Of a stretch of DNA of 13,903 bases, positions 12,801-13,903 are shown piece by piece. The notes beneath the pieces were generated by a model. It was not told the DNA's origin. It saw nothing but the letters and a program-made list of their open reading frames with translations, and searched no databases. Made by a program: the position numbers and the translations under genes. The stretch is from JBAXBF01 sp034429745 (GTDB lineage: Bacteria > Chloroflexota > Anaerolineae > Anaerolineales > DRKV01): NCBI GenBank assembly GCA_034429745.1, contig DAOUFY010000012.1:1-13903 (forward strand). The letters are read 5' to 3'. Within the stretch, counting starts at the first letter, position 1. Every line of letters begins with the position of its first letter.

Positions 12801-13780
12801 TGCGCTATGCCTCCCCTATGTCCAATCAAGTGATTTGGGATGCTAAAGTTTTTGATCTCGTGGTTATTGATGAGGCTTCCCAAATGAGCGTTCCTGAAGG
12901 CGTGCTTGCCTCGGCATTCTTGAAGCCCGATGGTCAGATGATCGTTGTCGGCGATCATCGCCAAATGCCACCCATCACAGTTCACAGCTGGAAAACCGAA
13001 GAAAAGCGCAACATTGTTCAGAAGAAACCCTTCCTTTCATTATTTGAATTTTTGATTGAAAAAGGGTTTCCTAAGCCAGCGCTTGATGAAAGCTTTCGTC
13101 TTCACGAAGATATTGCTGAATTCCTGTACGAAAATATCTATTCCAAAGATGACATTTATTTCCACTCAAAGCGCAAAGAGCTCATCACCCCGCTGCCTTC
13201 CATCAATCGTTATCTCGATGCTGTACTGAACCCAGAGTACCCGATTGTCGTAGTCGAACACACCGAGCGCCAATCACAGCAATTCAACAATTATGAATTA
13301 ACACTCTTGGAGCCCATCATCCAAGCCTGCATTCAACACCTTGGGCTGAATGGGCGCAATGAAATCGGCATTGTTATCCCTCACCGCGCCCAAAAGACGC
13401 TGCTTTGCCAGCGCTTCCCCGACTTGGCTGAATTGCGATCCATTGATACGGTTGAAAGATTTCAGGGAGATGAAAGAGATGTCATCATTGTCTCCGCCAC
13501 AGCATCTGACCCGGACTATGTGCTGAGTCAAGCTGAATTCCTCTTGAATCTTAACCGCTTCAACGTAGCCATTTCGCGGCCGCGCAAAAAGCTGATTGTC
13601 ATTGCTTCTCAATCCATCATTGATCTTTTAACCTCAGACTTAGAAATTTTCGAACACTCCACCATCTGGAAACGTCTGTATTATCATTACACCCGCGACT
13701 TGCTTTACAGTACAGATCATGAAGGATCAAGTGTTAAAGTCAAAGGCCGGCGCTGCAAAATGGCACTAACGAAAGTGTAG
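9863..13780 (+). CDS. Fe-S RecB-like (TM0106-type) nuclease fused to superfamily 1 DNA2/UPF1-like helicase
   Basis: This 1305-aa protein has several domains. Residues 1 to about 250 are a PD-(D/E)XK nuclease: D116 (GRADAI), D134-I-K136 and Q148/Y152 (QAAIYARL). An iron-sulfur site of the Cas4/AddB/Dna2 type is formed by C20, C232, C235 and C241. Residues about 355-520 look like the RNase H-type exonuclease domain that follows in this family, but the catalytic D-x-E reads D360-A-Q362. The helicase occupies the C-terminal third: Walker A GPPGTGKS (859-866), Walker B DEAS (1003-1006), GDHRQMPP (1030-1037), ERFQGDERD (1198-1206) and NRFNVAISR (1231-1239). All motifs are intact. It should unwind and cut DNA, probably in repair or defence. 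No ribosome binding site precedes the ATG. Confidence 0.93.
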   Translation: MPSVSLKPAALAQYIRLENCERYLRFQLCPEEAQRLLKKWNITIQPLSPLLQESGTAFEANVSKHIAAAAEQVIDMQDQPPEDTLQQLASIRKPTILLQPAVNGVLGKWECSGRADAIRIESEPGKGLRIIVADIKASRQERVEHRIQAAIYARLVSQMAQENGIKLNAISAAILTMNEDGSIPSLNPKVPTFDLDTFYTILDRLVSHPDSKVNQILQLPFEKVFYHLNYKCDGCFYNALCMIDSAERLDIALTPAISAVEKRALQQHGINTLPQLANLMLYPNDGSNKMQPNPKYLATLDELRKCFLVASNLPLLVQRAKAVLKVFDKQVEAKPFLLESSFSTLPSPEDHAGLIKIFFDAQHDYIRNRLYLLSGLVVGPKGEKPIVKITAAPPTDEEEYRLLREWISEVLSAAKQVSNSDQAPLHLYCYNKYDQKVLLEALKRHIGTHSTIPGFFDLMTQSPALSQNILSFLYDELRERYNLGLTCLPLHDAARRIGFDWQDLKYAYYSFFRAKMFDNRRAFIRDSQGNLLPCPADLPENDSRRLTIEAASRFNAQIPLEYAYAAWNKLPEIKEERKILDPFKAVNIQILTSFAEMRVKALAHIENWIKVKAKQMRKPPISLPEIGKPAPSFSLQTALEEFLFMEHHSSLQEHRLFFSLPAERRIQAGRTILLKYSHQTERGLHVFIPQAPSTGLSPESMINACKFKEGDWVVFNELTNPQPSASEMIHGRLAVIEELSKERVILQFVDNVQGRGKLFCYYHKRNITPQVNTSYTIDEMADDLNADKVLAALHNIDTNVFYHWLEHAPANRSIKNAEFYQQFIHQIDMLLAAKKRKLTSAQKKIISESPAYPLVLIQGPPGTGKSYTLGWTILSRIAAASIQEKTCRVAVCCKTHNAISVVIRALAEAKQQLSAFRLSQLGGNAIYDLPIYKIISGEKAESIPGVELLNVHQNQSRVPKLLENSLVVFGATSGGLYNLMRYASPMSNQVIWDAKVFDLVVIDEASQMSVPEGVLASAFLKPDGQMIVVGDHRQMPPITVHSWKTEEKRNIVQKKPFLSLFEFLIEKGFPKPALDESFRLHEDIAEFLYENIYSKDDIYFHSKRKELITPLPSINRYLDAVLNPEYPIVVVEHTERQSQQFNNYELTLLEPIIQACIQHLGLNGRNEIGIVIPHRAQKTLLCQRFPDLAELRSIDTVERFQGDERDVIIVSATASDPDYVLSQAEFLLNLNRFNVAISRPRKKLIVIASQSIIDLLTSDLEIFEHSTIWKRLYYHYTRDLLYSTDHEGSSVKVKGRRCKMALTKV

Positions 13781-13903
13781 CCGCATACAAGCTTTTCAAT
13801 ATCCAGCTTAAATTTCATTGCTCCATCAAGATTATTGTATAACCATCATCTCTATCACATTTGAGAAGTGTTGTAACGTGTTCTCAAGCTAATACTTCTT
13901 GAC
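13781..13903. other. 3' intergenic end of window with inverted repeat
   Basis: No gene is seen. TTGAGAA (13861-13867) and TTCTCAA (13881-13887) are perfect complements around a 13-base loop with an inner GTT/AAC pair. No T-run follows, so it may be an operator or weak terminator for the nuclease-helicase gene or for a gene beyond the window. Confidence 0.4.

Overview
The window reads as an ordinary bacterial chromosome segment, most likely from a Chloroflexota (Anaerolineae-like) bacterium. The taxonomic hints are indirect: a PTATPTP-type linker in an exported protein, a pair of CCCTCATCCCCTAG...GGGGTGAGG palindromic repeats of a kind common in that phylum, an F420/PPOX-type oxidoreductase, and a TM0106-type nuclease-helicase. 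AAGGAGG-like ribosome binding sites and sigma70-type promoters are visible. No database search was possible, so the assignment is an inference.

Layout, left to right. Bases 1-335 are AT-rich and hold a 23-bp palindrome, then a strong promoter and a hairpin leader in front of a cold-shock protein (336-548, +), which ends in two stem-loop terminators. On the minus strand follow a 131-aa acidic-tailed hypothetical protein (664-1059) and a membrane-anchored SAM methyltransferase (1213-1848). An initiator tRNA-fMet (1978-2049, +) with its own promoter and terminator comes next. A minus-strand two-gene unit (2134-4122) encodes an HNH endonuclease-like protein, broken by a +1 shift in this sequence, and a methyltransferase-HIT fusion whose ATG overlaps the HNH stop codon.

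The 4.3-7.6 kb section has a possible lipid theme: a DUF1295 membrane protein (+), then on the minus strand a DUF2177 membrane protein and two DegV (fatty-acid-binding) paralogues. The second degV is bracketed by two copies of the palindromic repeat. From 8140 all genes are on the plus strand: an exported or membrane-anchored coiled-coil protein with a tail-fibre-like C-terminal module, an F420/PPOX-type oxidoreductase, and a 1305-aa protein joining a Fe-S RecB-like nuclease, a degenerate RNase H-like domain and a DNA2/UPF1-like superfamily 1 helicase.

No CRISPR array, transposase, integrase or rRNA was seen. The most system-like elements are the coupled HNH + methyltransferase-HIT pair and the nuclease-helicase fusion. 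The most unusual non-coding elements are the repeat pair around degV, mutually exclusive hairpins at 6590-6639, and the recurrent TGATATAAT extended -10 promoters.
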